Source of the DNA: an uncultured Lentisphaeria bacterium
Lineage (GTDB): Bacteria; Verrucomicrobiota; Lentisphaeria; Victivallales; Victivallaceae
Assembly: GCA_903863035.1 (NCBI GenBank)
Contig: CAIPAT010000377.1
Coordinates: 1-41,837 of the forward strand
DNA length: 41,837 bases
Direction: 5' to 3'
Shown: one piece after another, positions 17,304 to 26,292 of the stretch
How the letters are laid out: the number at the start of each line of letters is the position of its first letter
Numbering within the stretch: the stretch's first letter is position 1
Notes under the pieces: model-generated
What the model was told of the DNA's origin: nothing
What the model saw: the letters and a program-made list of their open reading frames with translations, nothing else
The model's database searches: none
Program-made: the position numbers and the translations under genes

Positions 17304-18302
17304 CTATTCCATTTCGGTTCTGGCTTTTCTGGTCATCAGCTCACGAATCGCAGTTTTAACTTCTTTGCCTTCATACAGCACGGCATGAACCTGATCTATG
17401 ATCGGAACCTCGATTCCAGCCTGCCGGGCCAGGCAGAATGCGCTTTTTGCAGTCTTCACCCCTTCAGCAACGACCATGCCCATGGCATTAAGGATTTCAT
17501 CAATTTTTTTCCCGCGGCCGAGTTCTTCGCCGACATGGCGGTTGCGGCTGTGTCCGCTGCAGCAGGTGACAATCAGGTCGCCGATGCCGCTGAGTCCGGC
17601 GAAAGTCTTCGGGTCGCCGCCTAATGCCGCGCCGAGCCGGCTCATTTCCGCGATGCCGCGCGTCATCATGGCGGCTTTCGGATTATCCCCCAGCTTCATG
17701 CCGTCAATCACACCGGCGGCAATCGCCATGACATTTTTCAACGCGCCGCCGAGTTCAACCCCTACATAGTCAGTCGCGCTGTAGACCCGGAAATAATCAT
17801 TCATGAAAACCTGCTGAACCTGCTCCGCCAGTTTTATATCCGCAGAGGCCGCGACCACAGCAGTCGGAACCTCACGGGAGACTTCCTCCGCATGACTTGG
17901 GCCGGAAAGCGCCACATAGCGGGATTGGCCCAGCACTTCAGTGCAAATCTGGCTTATTCTAAGCAGCGAATCATTTTCGATACCTTTGGCGACATTTACC
18001 AGCAGGTGCTGCGGCGGATTGAAATGGTCTTTTAATTTCAACAGTACGCTTCGCATATACTGCGACGGAGTCGCCAGCAGCAGAATACCGCTATCCTGCA
18101 CCGCGGTTGCGATATTATGGTCAAACTTTAAATTCCGGCTCAAAATTACGCCGGGCAGAAAACGGGAATTCTCCCGGGCTGACTCCATTTGAGCCAGATA
18201 TTCTGGAAATGGCCCCCACATGCAGACATCGTGTCCGTTGGCGCAAAGAACAAGCGCTAAAGCCGTTCCCCAGGCGCCGTCGCTTAATACTGTAACTTTC
18301 AT
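17304..18302 (-). CDS. gpsA: NAD(P)-dependent glycerol-3-phosphate dehydrogenase
   Basis: The enzyme reduces dihydroxyacetone phosphate to sn-glycerol-3-phosphate for phospholipid synthesis. The 332-residue protein has an N-terminal Rossmann fold, VNVAKGIE, ALSGPSHAEEVSREVPTAVVAAS, then the catalytic Lys region ELGGALKNVMAIAAGVIDGMKLGDNPKAA and SGIGDLIVTC-SGHSRNRHVG. The nucleotide loop is VLSDGAWGTALA, where the first Gly of GxGxxG is replaced by Ser, an unusual variant. Its start overlaps the plsY stop by 4 bases, so the pair is translationally coupled and supplies and then acylates glycerol-3-phosphate. Confidence 0.95.
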   Translation of the reverse strand: MKVTVLSDGAWGTALALVLCANGHDVCMWGPFPEYLAQMESARENSRFLPGVILSRNLKFDHNIATAVQDSGILLLATPSQYMRSVLLKLKDHFNPPQHLLVNVAKGIENDSLLRISQICTEVLGQSRYVALSGPSHAEEVSREVPTAVVAASADIKLAEQVQQVFMNDYFRVYSATDYVGVELGGALKNVMAIAAGVIDGMKLGDNPKAAMMTRGIAEMSRLGAALGGDPKTFAGLSGIGDLIVTCCSGHSRNRHVGEELGRGKKIDEILNAMGMVVAEGVKTAKSAFCLARQAGIEVPIIDQVHAVLYEGKEVKTAIRELMTRKARTEME

Positions 18303-18985
18303 TTGGGATTTTCTTTCTCTGCCGTTTGGTTTTTCTTATCAAAGCGATGTTCGGTTCCGTTGATCAGCCGTTTTATATTACCGGTATGCTTCAATATCGC
18401 CAGCATTGCCAGGATATAAAGGAAAATCAGGATATAAATTGACACCGGATATATCGCTCTATCATTTACTTTCATCATGGAAAAAAACGTTGCGCTGACA
18501 GGCAGCACCGCAGCGGCGGCGATGCTGGCCAGCGAGACATATCTGCCGATCAGGAAGACTATTATCCATACAATACCGGAAATGGCAAATGAATAAGGGG
18601 CCATTGCCAGCAGACATCCGGCGGAAGTGGAAACGCCTTTGCCGCCTTTGAATCTGAGAAAAACACAGAACATATGGCCGATTACCGCGCCGCCGGCGGC
18701 GACGATCTGGGCCAGGTCATTAATATCGGCAATGATTTGCTGTTTAATCAGCATGGTAACGATAAACACCGGCAGGAAACCTTTAATCATATCCAGCAGA
18801 AAGCAGACCCTGCCCCAGAATTTGCCGATCACCCGGGTGACATTGGTGGCGCCGATGTTGCCGCTGCCTTCCTTGCGGAGGTCAAGCCCATACATTTTGC
18901 CGATCAGGTAGGCCCAGGGAATGGCGCCGATCAGATACGATCCAAGGAATATCAAAATATAAAGAAAAACAGTTCCGGTTGTCAT
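18299..18985 (-). CDS. plsY: Acyl-phosphate:glycerol-3-phosphate acyltransferase PlsY
   Basis: This inner-membrane enzyme acylates glycerol-3-phosphate from acyl-phosphate, the first step of phospholipid synthesis. The 228-residue protein has several hydrophobic segments and the three signature loops: IPWAYLIGKMYGLDLRKEGSGNIGATNVTR, FCVFLRFKGGKGVSTSAG and a C-terminal ILIFLYILAMLAILKHTGNIKRLINGTEHRF. The highly charged tail after that is typical of the family. It is upstream of gpsA with a 4-base overlap, a common pairing. PlsX is not seen here. Confidence 0.95.
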   Translation of the reverse strand: MTTGTVFLYILIFLGSYLIGAIPWAYLIGKMYGLDLRKEGSGNIGATNVTRVIGKFWGRVCFLLDMIKGFLPVFIVTMLIKQQIIADINDLAQIVAAGGAVIGHMFCVFLRFKGGKGVSTSAGCLLAMAPYSFAISGIVWIIVFLIGRYVSLASIAAAAVLPVSATFFSMMKVNDRAIYPVSIYILIFLYILAMLAILKHTGNIKRLINGTEHRFDKKNQTAEKENPK

Positions 18986-19003
18986 GATTACTCTCTTTGA
19001 GAA

Positions 19004-19031
19004 TTGATAAATTATTAATTTCTATTATACT
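19004..19031 (+). promoter_or_regulatory. Promoter of the M24 peptidase gene
   Basis: TTGATA (19004-19009) and TATACT (19026-19031) are 16 bp apart. Transcription would start near 19038, which rules out an upstream start at 18997 and supports a start at 19081 or 19111 for the next gene. Confidence 0.55.
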
Positions 19032-19110
19032 ATATGTTTCGTTCATTCATGGAATATGGCTTGGGTTGCTGTTTTTGCAAATGAAAAATGAAGGATTAGA
19101 GAGCCGGAAA

Positions 19111-20229
19111 ATGAAAAAAGCAGATTTGATTGTAGCTGACAGCGAGAAATCCGCAGATATGCTGTATGCCTCCGGTTTTCGCGCTCCCGATGCGTTTATT
19201 TTCTTTCGTTGCGGCAGTGAAAAAGGAATCATTCTCTCGGCGCTGGAACATGACCGCGGCATTCGCGAACGACATCCCGATGTAAAAATTCACCGGCTGG
19301 AGGATTTTTCCACCGGCAGCGGCGGCATGGTTGAGGCTATTCAAGCGCTGGCAAACCGTCTGGGGGTTGCAGAATATAATGTACCGAATGATTTTCCGCT
19401 CTACCTGGCGGACGCGCTGCGCGGCGCCGGCTTGAAAGTGATTTGTAAAAATGACGATTTTTTCCCGGAAAGGCGTTATAAGTCCTCGCTGGAAGTCGGC
19501 AAAATAACTCTTGCCATGCGGATAACAGAAAAAGGTATGCGCCGGGCCTTTGAAATTCTTTCTGAAGCACAAGTTTGCTCCTGGTCGAATGAAGCGCTGG
19601 CCTGGAAAGGCGAGCCGCTTACTTCCGAAATCCTGCGTTCTGAAATCAATCTTGAACTTATGCGGTTCGGAGCAATGGCGGAATCAACCATTGTCGCCTG
19701 CGGACCTCACAGCGCCGAACCTCACAACACCGGCTCCGGGCCGCTGGTCATGTCTCAACCGCTGGTGATTGATATTTTTCCAAGACTTGCGGAAGCGGGT
19801 TACTGGGGTGACCTTACCCGTACTTTCGTCAAAGGCAGCGCTCCTGAAATCGTAAAAAAAGCGTTTGACGCGGTGAGGGCGACCAGAGACTGCTCAAAAG
19901 AATTAATCAAAGTTGGAGCAGTTCCCTCGGCAATCTACATATTTGCGGTAAAAATGCTTGAAGAATACGGTTTCCCCACTGGTCGCAAAGACGGTCGCAA
20001 TTACGGTTTTTTCCACAGCCTCGGACACAGCGTCGGATTGGAAATTCACGAAAACCCGCGACTGGGTCCGAAAAATCATACGCCGTTAAGCGGCGGCGAG
20101 GTCCTTACGGTAGAACCGGGGGTTTACTATCCGGAATGGGGCGGAATGCGGCTGGAGGACATGGTGGTGGTAACCGCGGACGGCTGCAAATGTCTTACGG
20201 AATTTGAAACAGTTTTGGAAATACCATAA
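19111..20229 (+). CDS. M24 family metallopeptidase (Xaa-Pro aminopeptidase-like)
   Basis: The 372-residue protein (from ATG 19111) has an N-terminal creatinase-type domain and a C-terminal pita-bread domain with the five metal ligands: Asp in PLVIDIFP (D221), Asp in YWGDLTRTF (D234), His in HSLGHSVGLEIHENP (H306), Glu in LTVEPGVYYPEWGG (E335) and Glu in GMRLEDMVVV (E349). This is the dinuclear site of proline peptidases, which release the N-terminal residue before proline or split Xaa-Pro dipeptides. No signal peptide follows this start, so it is cytoplasmic. A promoter lies just upstream, and an HAD phosphatase begins 15 bp after the stop. Exact specificity (PepP or PepQ) cannot be read off. 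Confidence 0.85.
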   Translation: MKKADLIVADSEKSADMLYASGFRAPDAFIFFRCGSEKGIILSALEHDRGIRERHPDVKIHRLEDFSTGSGGMVEAIQALANRLGVAEYNVPNDFPLYLADALRGAGLKVICKNDDFFPERRYKSSLEVGKITLAMRITEKGMRRAFEILSEAQVCSWSNEALAWKGEPLTSEILRSEINLELMRFGAMAESTIVACGPHSAEPHNTGSGPLVMSQPLVIDIFPRLAEAGYWGDLTRTFVKGSAPEIVKKAFDAVRATRDCSKELIKVGAVPSAIYIFAVKMLEEYGFPTGRKDGRNYGFFHSLGHSVGLEIHENPRLGPKNHTPLSGGEVLTVEPGVYYPEWGGMRLEDMVVVTADGCKCLTEFETVLEIP

Positions 20230-20244
20230 AACGGAGAGCGGTTC

Positions 20245-20817
20245 GTGAGTGAAAAGATAATTGCGCTTGATATCGGAGGCGTCTGTCTGAATATCCGCCA
20301 TGATTTATGTTGCAGATATTTCGGGTTTAACGGATTATCAGAAATCCCGGCAAATTTTTTACACGCCATGGAGAAATTTGAATGCGGCTTGATTGACGAT
20401 AAAGAATGGCTGGCGGAGTTCCGTATGGCAACCGGCGGCAGATTTACTGATAATGAAATGGTTGACGGCTGGAATATAATTATCGGCGGCGATATGGCAG
20501 GAATGTCTGAATTGATGTCAGAACTGGCTGGCTCCGGTTACCGGCTGATATTCTTTTCCGATACTTCCAGCATTCATCTCCTGGAAGTTTACCGTAAACT
20601 ATCCTTTGCCAATCTGGTCACCGGCGGTATTTTCAGCTTCAAAGTCAAGTCGAGAAAACCCGGAGCGGCAATGTATGATGCGTTTGAGGCCCGGTACGGA
20701 AAACCTTGCTTTTATGTTGACGACAGACTGGAAAACATCCAGGCCGGAATAAGTCACGGCTGGAATTCCCATCAATTTGTTTCCACCGCCGCCATGCGCC
20801 ATGTTCTGCTGAATTAA
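20245..20817 (+). CDS. HAD superfamily hydrolase (YihX-like phosphatase)
   Basis: The 190-residue protein starts at GTG with GGAG upstream, 15 bp after the peptidase. HAD motifs are: nucleophile Asp in IIALDIGGVCLN (D9; position +2 is Gly, as in the DxGxV group of YihX), motif II Ser in LIFFSDTSS, the Lys in KSRKPGAAMYDAF, and the metal-binding acids in FYVDDRLENIQAG. The cap is the small helical kind inserted after motif I. These features suggest a small-molecule phosphomonoesterase; YihX itself acts on glucose-1-phosphate. Substrate unknown here. Confidence 0.82.
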   Translation: MSEKIIALDIGGVCLNIRHDLCCRYFGFNGLSEIPANFLHAMEKFECGLIDDKEWLAEFRMATGGRFTDNEMVDGWNIIIGGDMAGMSELMSELAGSGYRLIFFSDTSSIHLLEVYRKLSFANLVTGGIFSFKVKSRKPGAAMYDAFEARYGKPCFYVDDRLENIQAGISHGWNSHQFVSTAAMRHVLLN

Positions 20818-21126
20818 TCAGAACAGAATTTGCAACCGTTCAATTTCTTAACGTAATAAAGATTAAATTTAATCCGGGAAAAAGCTGTAAGAATTTATGA
20901 ATTACAGATTTTTAAAATCTTTGAATTTTGCATTGTTATTAAACTGTTTGTTTAAGATTAACGTTAGTTTTCACCTAAAGTTAATTGATTTAAAACCTGA
21001 AAAGGCTTATTCTATCATTTTTCTAAAGCAAATTAAATTCTACCCTAACACAATCCTAATTATTGGATGATAATGTTGTAGCGATGTAAGAACTAAAAAT
21101 AAAAACCTGAAAAGGAAGGATTTCAA
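20818..21126. other. A+T-rich leader region of the secretin-like genes
   Basis: No gene. Two nested small palindromes are visible: CTGTAA/TTACAG (20885-20890 with 20902-20907) and AGATTTTTAAAATCT (20906-20920). The phrase AACCTGAAAAGG appears twice, the second time just before the ribosome-binding site of the first secretin-like gene. Probably promoter and leader. Confidence 0.4.
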
Positions 21127-22764
21127 ATGAGAAAGAAATGGTTAGTGGCCGCAGTCACTGCATTATTGTTGATGCAATGCGGCGGCCTGCTTGCAGAGAA
21201 GGTTAAAAAAATCCGGTTCAAACAGGACGATGCGCAGCCTTATATGGTTACCAAGATCTATGAACTGAAACATATGCGGGCAGACGACCTGGTGCCATGG
21301 GTGCTTGGCGCGGTGAAGCGGTATGACATACAGTCCAGCGTGGAAAGATTGAACTACAAACCAAGAAAAGAGTTTTTTCTGGTGGTGACGACGCCACCGG
21401 AAATGATGCCTTACATTGATGACATGATTCAGAAGTTTGACCGGCCAGGCATAAGAGACACTGAGGGGTCACTGATCGAAGGTACCGGCATTTTCCGTTA
21501 TGCCTACAAACCGAAATACCGTTCCACCGAAGAAATGGTTTATCTGCTGAATAACGCGGTTAAGAGCGGTGACGGTCAGGTTTACCGGAATCCGGAATCC
21601 AATATCATTTACTGGAAAGATTCCCCGTCCGACTCCGGCGATCTGCTGACCTGGGTACAGCGTTTTGACCGCCCGGTTCCGCAGGTTAATATTAATATCA
21701 ATGTCTTTGAAATCAGAGAAAGCACGCTCCGCGATATCGGGATTGATTATCTGGCGTGGAAAAACGGTCCGGGCCTGAATATGTTCTCCGCCGGGCTGGA
21801 ATCTTTGAATTTCCTTGGCACGGATTCGATATCGAATTCCTTGTTTCAGAAAGGGCTTGAAGCATTCAGCAATGTTTCATACTCATTTGGCGGATTCTTT
21901 GTTGCTCCACAGTTTGACATGAGTTTTGTCAGGGTACTGCAGCAATCCGGCCTGGCTAAACTTTCTTCAACTGCAAGCTTGACAGTAGTTAATGATGAAT
22001 TAGCTTCTCATACCGTAAATTTTGCTCCTCAATATCAAAATATCATGAAAGGCGAAACCGACAAGACTTCAGTGGTCATCGGCGCCAATACCGCAATGAG
22101 TCTGGTAGTGAAAAGTCCGACCATCTGCTTTCACAGCCCGCAGGACCGCATCGGCAAAAACGGGGAACTGGAATTCAATCGCGAGGCGTATGAAAAACTG
22201 CTCTCCGGTGCAATCATCTTTAATTACCACATCACAACCAACAATGTTGTTGAACGTAATAATGTCGGGGACGAACTTACCGAATACAGCAACGTGACTT
22301 CTGACATAACTCTGGCTTTTAAGACCGAGAGAATGCTGGCGTCATGGAGCCTTGAATCAAACACCTCTGAAACTATCGGGATCCCGTTCCTTTGCGATAT
22401 TCCCTATATCAAATATCTTTTCAGCACCGAAACGACGGTAAAAGACAGGACTTTCTACTTTGTCTCCGCCGATGCCCGTCTGGTGCATCCGGAATCTTCG
22501 CTTTCCCCGTTTGCCAGAAGGGTGATTTCCGCGACGGAAATGGGCAAAGAAGAAGATGCGATCAAGAGCAAGCTGTCCGCTGCGGATGCAACTCCGCAGA
22601 CTGGGACACACAGATGTCCGCCGGTAGTTGCAGAGAAAACAATTGATACTTCCGTGAAAGCCGGAAGCAACGCGTCCAATGAAGATACGGCTACGAATGG
22701 AAACATCGCCCCGAACAGCTTTTTTGCGGGGAAAGATACAACAAATAACACTCAAAAGAAATAA
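21127..22764 (+). CDS. Secretin-like outer-membrane protein A
   Basis: The 545-residue protein has a signal peptide (LVAAVTALLLMQCGGLLA) and two periplasmic NolW/N1-like segments: TKIYELKHMRADDLVPWVLGAV with an ending QKFDRPG, then a second with VYRNPESNIIYWKD and QRFDRPVPQVNININVFEI. The last part (VLQQSGLAKLSSTASLTVVND and IGIPFLCDIPYIKYLFSTE) resembles the beta-barrel core of GspD-type secretins, where VPxLxDIPxxGxLF is conserved. The Gly-Gly before this is missing, so it is a diverged member. A low-complexity polar tail ends it. It lies 40 bp before a longer paralogue, and no T2SS ATPase, platform or pseudopilin operon adjoins it. Confidence 0.7.
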   Translation: MRKKWLVAAVTALLLMQCGGLLAEKVKKIRFKQDDAQPYMVTKIYELKHMRADDLVPWVLGAVKRYDIQSSVERLNYKPRKEFFLVVTTPPEMMPYIDDMIQKFDRPGIRDTEGSLIEGTGIFRYAYKPKYRSTEEMVYLLNNAVKSGDGQVYRNPESNIIYWKDSPSDSGDLLTWVQRFDRPVPQVNININVFEIRESTLRDIGIDYLAWKNGPGLNMFSAGLESLNFLGTDSISNSLFQKGLEAFSNVSYSFGGFFVAPQFDMSFVRVLQQSGLAKLSSTASLTVVNDELASHTVNFAPQYQNIMKGETDKTSVVIGANTAMSLVVKSPTICFHSPQDRIGKNGELEFNREAYEKLLSGAIIFNYHITTNNVVERNNVGDELTEYSNVTSDITLAFKTERMLASWSLESNTSETIGIPFLCDIPYIKYLFSTETTVKDRTFYFVSADARLVHPESSLSPFARRVISATEMGKEEDAIKSKLSAADATPQTGTHRCPPVVAEKTIDTSVKAGSNASNEDTATNGNIAPNSFFAGKDTTNNTQKK

Positions 22765-22804
22765 TATTAAATATCAATAATTTATATTAAGGAAAGAAAG
22801 AATT

Positions 22805-24814
22805 ATGAAACTTAAATGGCTGATTTCTTCTGTGTTAACGGTGGCGGCGGTAGCCGGCTACGGGCAATTTGCCGCCGTGCAGCAACCTGCGCCGCGGGCC
22901 AATAATGTCAATGCCTCCAGGCCATATCTAGATACGCTGATTGATGCTCAAATCCGGCTAAATCTGGAAAATGACACGGATCAAGTACACTTTCTCCGTG
23001 ATAACAACGACCCTTACGTCGTCACCAAAACATATATGCTTAAAAACGCATCTCCCTATGAAATGCGCCCGTACATCCGTACAGCCGTGCAATCTTTGCG
23101 GGTAGCGCAGAACAACACCACGGTGGAATGTGCCAAATTGAATGACGGGACTGGAATCCTGCTGGTTTCAGCAGAAGAATTCCGTTTTAAGGAACACATT
23201 AACGGCATGAGCATTGACGAAATAGTCGCAACGCTGGACCAGCCGCAGATGACGTCATCATCCGGCCAGAAAAGATACTTCTATTTCCCGTCATATACTT
23301 CAGCGAGAATGCTGTCGGATATGATCAGGAAAGTCGGCTCGGATGTTCCCGGCGACGTTCTCGAACTCCAGCAGGGAAAAGATACCGTAGTTTATGATCC
23401 GCTGCTGAACTGCGTATTCTTCTATACTCCGTCATATTCCAGAAAGAACATTGAGTATATGCTGAAACAATATGACGTACCCAACAACGAAGTTTCCGTC
23501 AAATATTCTGTTTATGAAATATATGCTGAAAATGACGGGAAAATCGGTGCGGATTTCCAGTCCTGGAAAAACAACGAAGGTTCAGATATTTTCTCCGTCG
23601 GCGGACGTTACCGCAGTAACTGGACGTCGACCTACTCCGGAGGCGTCAACCAGAGCGGTTCATCCAAAACCCAGTTTATGAACTTCAACCCCAAATGGAA
23701 TTCCAAATACCTGGATTTCCTGACCGCCAAGGGCAAAGCCCGTGTTTTAACCACCGGCGACCTTGCGGTGAGAAACGAACGCATCGGCACTATCGAAAGA
23801 AGAACCAATATTTTTAATGAACAATACGGCAACAAAATTCCTGATCAAACCATCGGTGCGGAATATCAGGCGCTTACCTATCAGAAGTTCGTGCTTTCCG
23901 GCACTGCCGGGGTTCCGCCTTATTCAAATCCATATCAAGGCAACAGCAAAGACTACTATCGCATCAAGGCCTATGATACCAACGGCACCAAAATCGATTT
24001 TTCCGCTCCGGACACTTCAGGCAATGCCTGTTTTACGGTAGTTAAATCCACCGTCACCGGCAGCAGTCTGGTCAGATATTACTTGAAATTGACCAATACG
24101 AACATCACCTTTCTTAAAGGCGGTGCAAATTTCGGACAGGAAATCGAAGCCGGCGGATTCAAGCTTGAAAAATTCGTGGATGTCGGCGACAGCAACGTTA
24201 CGCTGAACCAGAACAACACTTACGCCAGTACTCCCAATAACCCGGGCGGTGTTCCGGCATATTATTACAACTATAACTGGGTAGAGCAGACCGGCTGGGC
24301 TGCCGACACTAACATGACTCTTTACAAGGGCTATCAGATCGTAACTAAAGCCGCTCCTAATGCATACGGATTCAAGATCACCATGCGCCCGTCAGTTTGC
24401 GAAGATCAAACTATTATGGACGTAATCATGACTAATGATTCGCTGATCGGCTGGAACTCCAACGGTACTCCGCGCATTGCGAAAAGCAATACTGTTCAGA
24501 CCAAAATCATGATCAGCAACGATGCCAACCAGTTCTATATCGGAGGCTTGGAAAAGCGTGATGTGGTCCGCAGTGTCGGCGGTGTGCCGTTTGTCAAGGA
24601 CATCCCGTTTATCGGATGGCTCTTCTCCACGGAATCCGAATCCACCAAGCTGTCGCAACTGGTGCTGGTCGCGGAATGTACCTCCATCAAACCGGATACC
24701 AAAATCAAAGACGGAATTCAGGGCGACGTCAGAAAACTGAAGGAAGACATCAATGATGCCGGCGGCAAGAACTCATGGGGCTTCCAGCAGCTCTGGGTTG
24801 ACGGCAAACTTTAA
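22805..24814 (+). CDS. Secretin-like outer-membrane protein B
   Basis: The 669-residue paralogue has a signal peptide (LISSVLTVAAVAGYGQFAA), an N1-like domain TKTYMLKNASPYEMRPYIRTAV ending in ATLDQPQ, a second with FYFPSYTSARMLSDMIRKVG and LKQYDVPNNEVSVKYSVYEI, and the secretin C-terminal signature FYIGGLEKRDVVRSVGGVPFVKDIPFIGWLFSTE followed by LSQLVLVAECT. The signature is closer to canonical GspD than that of the gene before it. A long central insert (residues about 330-510) with many Asn, Tyr and Gly is unusual. GAAAG and AGGAAAG precede the ATG, and a terminator ends the pair. A two-component export pore is possible, but its cargo is unknown. Confidence 0.78.
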   Translation: MKLKWLISSVLTVAAVAGYGQFAAVQQPAPRANNVNASRPYLDTLIDAQIRLNLENDTDQVHFLRDNNDPYVVTKTYMLKNASPYEMRPYIRTAVQSLRVAQNNTTVECAKLNDGTGILLVSAEEFRFKEHINGMSIDEIVATLDQPQMTSSSGQKRYFYFPSYTSARMLSDMIRKVGSDVPGDVLELQQGKDTVVYDPLLNCVFFYTPSYSRKNIEYMLKQYDVPNNEVSVKYSVYEIYAENDGKIGADFQSWKNNEGSDIFSVGGRYRSNWTSTYSGGVNQSGSSKTQFMNFNPKWNSKYLDFLTAKGKARVLTTGDLAVRNERIGTIERRTNIFNEQYGNKIPDQTIGAEYQALTYQKFVLSGTAGVPPYSNPYQGNSKDYYRIKAYDTNGTKIDFSAPDTSGNACFTVVKSTVTGSSLVRYYLKLTNTNITFLKGGANFGQEIEAGGFKLEKFVDVGDSNVTLNQNNTYASTPNNPGGVPAYYYNYNWVEQTGWAADTNMTLYKGYQIVTKAAPNAYGFKITMRPSVCEDQTIMDVIMTNDSLIGWNSNGTPRIAKSNTVQTKIMISNDANQFYIGGLEKRDVVRSVGGVPFVKDIPFIGWLFSTESESTKLSQLVLVAECTSIKPDTKIKDGIQGDVRKLKEDINDAGGKNSWGFQQLWVDGKL

Positions 24815-24835
24815 CTTTTACCAGGATTCCAATAT

Positions 24836-24868
24836 ACCGGAACAGAATAACCTCTGTTCCGGTTTTTC
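24836..24868 (+). terminator. Rho-independent terminator after secretin-like genes
   Basis: ACCGGAACAG, an 8-nt loop, then CTGTTCCGGT form a perfect 10-bp stem (24836-24845 with 24854-24863) followed by a T-run TTTTTCTT. This is a textbook terminator and closes the two-gene unit. Confidence 0.9.
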
Positions 24869-24934
24869 TTTATATTGAATTTTGCTCTCTTTAAATTATA
24901 TTCTTAGTCTGGAATTTAAAATAGAACGGGTGCT

Positions 24935-25735
24935 ATGATTAATCGTATTTTGTATAATCTTTTTTTTATAGCGGCAGTAATGGTTACAGTAACCGGCTGC
25001 CGCAGTGTTCCTTATACCGGTCGAAGCCAACTGATGATGTCCAGTGAATCCAGTGAAAACCAGATGGGCGAAGAAGCCTGGCAGGAAATGTGTAAAACTA
25101 CAAAAGTGACCAAAGATTCAGTAATGACCGGGGCGCTTAACCGGGTTGGAAAGAATATTGCAAATGCTGCTGAAAAACCGGAATATAACTGGGAATTTAA
25201 GGTTTTTGAAGTAAAAGAGCCTAACGCATTCTGTCTGCCCGGCGGAAAAGTCGCGGCGACAACCGGCATCTTTCCATATTTCGCCAATGATGCGGAAATG
25301 GCCGCAGTTGTCGGTCATGAAGTAGGACATGCTGTCGCGCGCCATGCCGGCGAAAGAATGTCCCAGGGGATTATTCAGAGCAGCGGCGGCACCGCATTAT
25401 CCATTTTCACTAAAACTCCCGGCGCACAGGAGGCTTACGGCATAGCAACAGAAGTCGGCGCCATGCTGCCGTACAGCCGTACTCAGGAATATGAGGCGGA
25501 CCAGCTCGGGATGATTTTTATGGCCAAAGCCGGTTATGATCCTGCCGCTGCATTGACTTTCTGGGACAAATTCGGCAAGCTCGGCAGCAACAGCCGGGTA
25601 AAAGAGCTGTTGTCAACCCATCCGGTGGGAGAAAAACGGCTTCAGGAACTCAAAGACTTTTATCCCAAAGCTATTCAATACTACAAGACAGCCCCCGCTA
25701 AACGAGGGCTGGGTGAAATTTATTCTCAGAAATAG
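24935..25735 (+). CDS. M48 family metalloprotease, lipoprotein
   Basis: The 266-residue protein begins with a lipoprotein signal ending in VTVTGC (lipobox cysteine C22), so it is predicted to be anchored in the outer or inner membrane facing the periplasm. The zinc site is VVGHEVGHAVARH (HEVGH at 128-132), with the third ligand Glu in EYEADQLGM (E187). Length and layout match the BepA/LoiP/YcaL group of proteases, which control outer-membrane protein quality. It has its own upstream region after a strong terminator. Neighbours give no clue to its substrate; proximity to secretin-like barrels is suggestive only. Confidence 0.9.
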   Translation: MINRILYNLFFIAAVMVTVTGCRSVPYTGRSQLMMSSESSENQMGEEAWQEMCKTTKVTKDSVMTGALNRVGKNIANAAEKPEYNWEFKVFEVKEPNAFCLPGGKVAATTGIFPYFANDAEMAAVVGHEVGHAVARHAGERMSQGIIQSSGGTALSIFTKTPGAQEAYGIATEVGAMLPYSRTQEYEADQLGMIFMAKAGYDPAAALTFWDKFGKLGSNSRVKELLSTHPVGEKRLQELKDFYPKAIQYYKTAPAKRGLGEIYSQK

Positions 25736-25743
25736 CCGCCGCG

Positions 25744-26046
25744 CTATTTCTGTTTTTTGATTTCTTCTTCAACCTCTTTTGCACCTGCTTTGTAGAACTT
25801 TTCTTCATCCGGGGCAAGTTCTTTCAACAGACGCAGAAATTCTCCGGCGTGAACCCGCTCTTCATCGGCAATATCTTTGAGGACTTCAATTGCCAGCTTA
25901 TTGTCTATGGATTCAGCCAGCTGCATATACATTTGAACAGCTTCATATTCTGCGGAAACCATAAAGCGAACGGCACGGACCAGCTCCGCCTTGGTAAGTT
26001 TGCGTTTTTCCGCCAGCACGGCAAAGGGTGTTCCAAACTCCGGCAT
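25744..26046 (-). CDS. Short ferritin-like (half-ferritin) protein
   Basis: At 100 residues this is only two helices long, half of a four-helix ferritin. The first helix has VSAEYEAVQMYMQLAES and the second DIADEERVHAGEFLRLL, giving E-x-E and the ExxH diiron ligands. A two-helix unit must dimerise to make a complete site. Layout and motif order resemble the encapsulated ferritin-like (EncFtn) proteins and short rubrerythrin relatives. No encapsulin gene or cargo-loading tail is seen: the C-terminus is a plain Glu/Lys helix (GAKEVEEEIKKQK). It is convergent with the M48 gene, only 8 bp apart. Iron oxidation or peroxide defence is likely. Confidence 0.75.
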   Translation of the reverse strand: MPEFGTPFAVLAEKRKLTKAELVRAVRFMVSAEYEAVQMYMQLAESIDNKLAIEVLKDIADEERVHAGEFLRLLKELAPDEEKFYKAGAKEVEEEIKKQK

Positions 26047-26292
26047 AATATTCCTCCTTCATTTTAACGGTTGTTTCAAAATCGAACTATTGCAACGCAA
26101 GATTAAATTAAATCAAAACCGGCAACGTTCAATAATCTTTTCCGGAAAGATTGATTATAATTATGATTTTTAAATTGTAGATCCAGCGACCGCGGGAGAA
26201 CGCTGAGCAGGAATTGTTGTTGACGCTATGGAAAAAATCACTGTATGCGGTAAGTTATATTTTATCATTGCAAACATATCGGGAAACAGGTT

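Noticed and set aside
17301..17769. Rightward open frames opposite gpsA
   Set aside because: They are antisense shadows of a well-supported gene with normal conserved motifs.
18997..19110. N-terminal extension of the M24 peptidase with a hydrophobic stretch
   Set aside because: The extended start lies at the promoter and gives a spurious membrane segment; the conserved domain begins after 19111.
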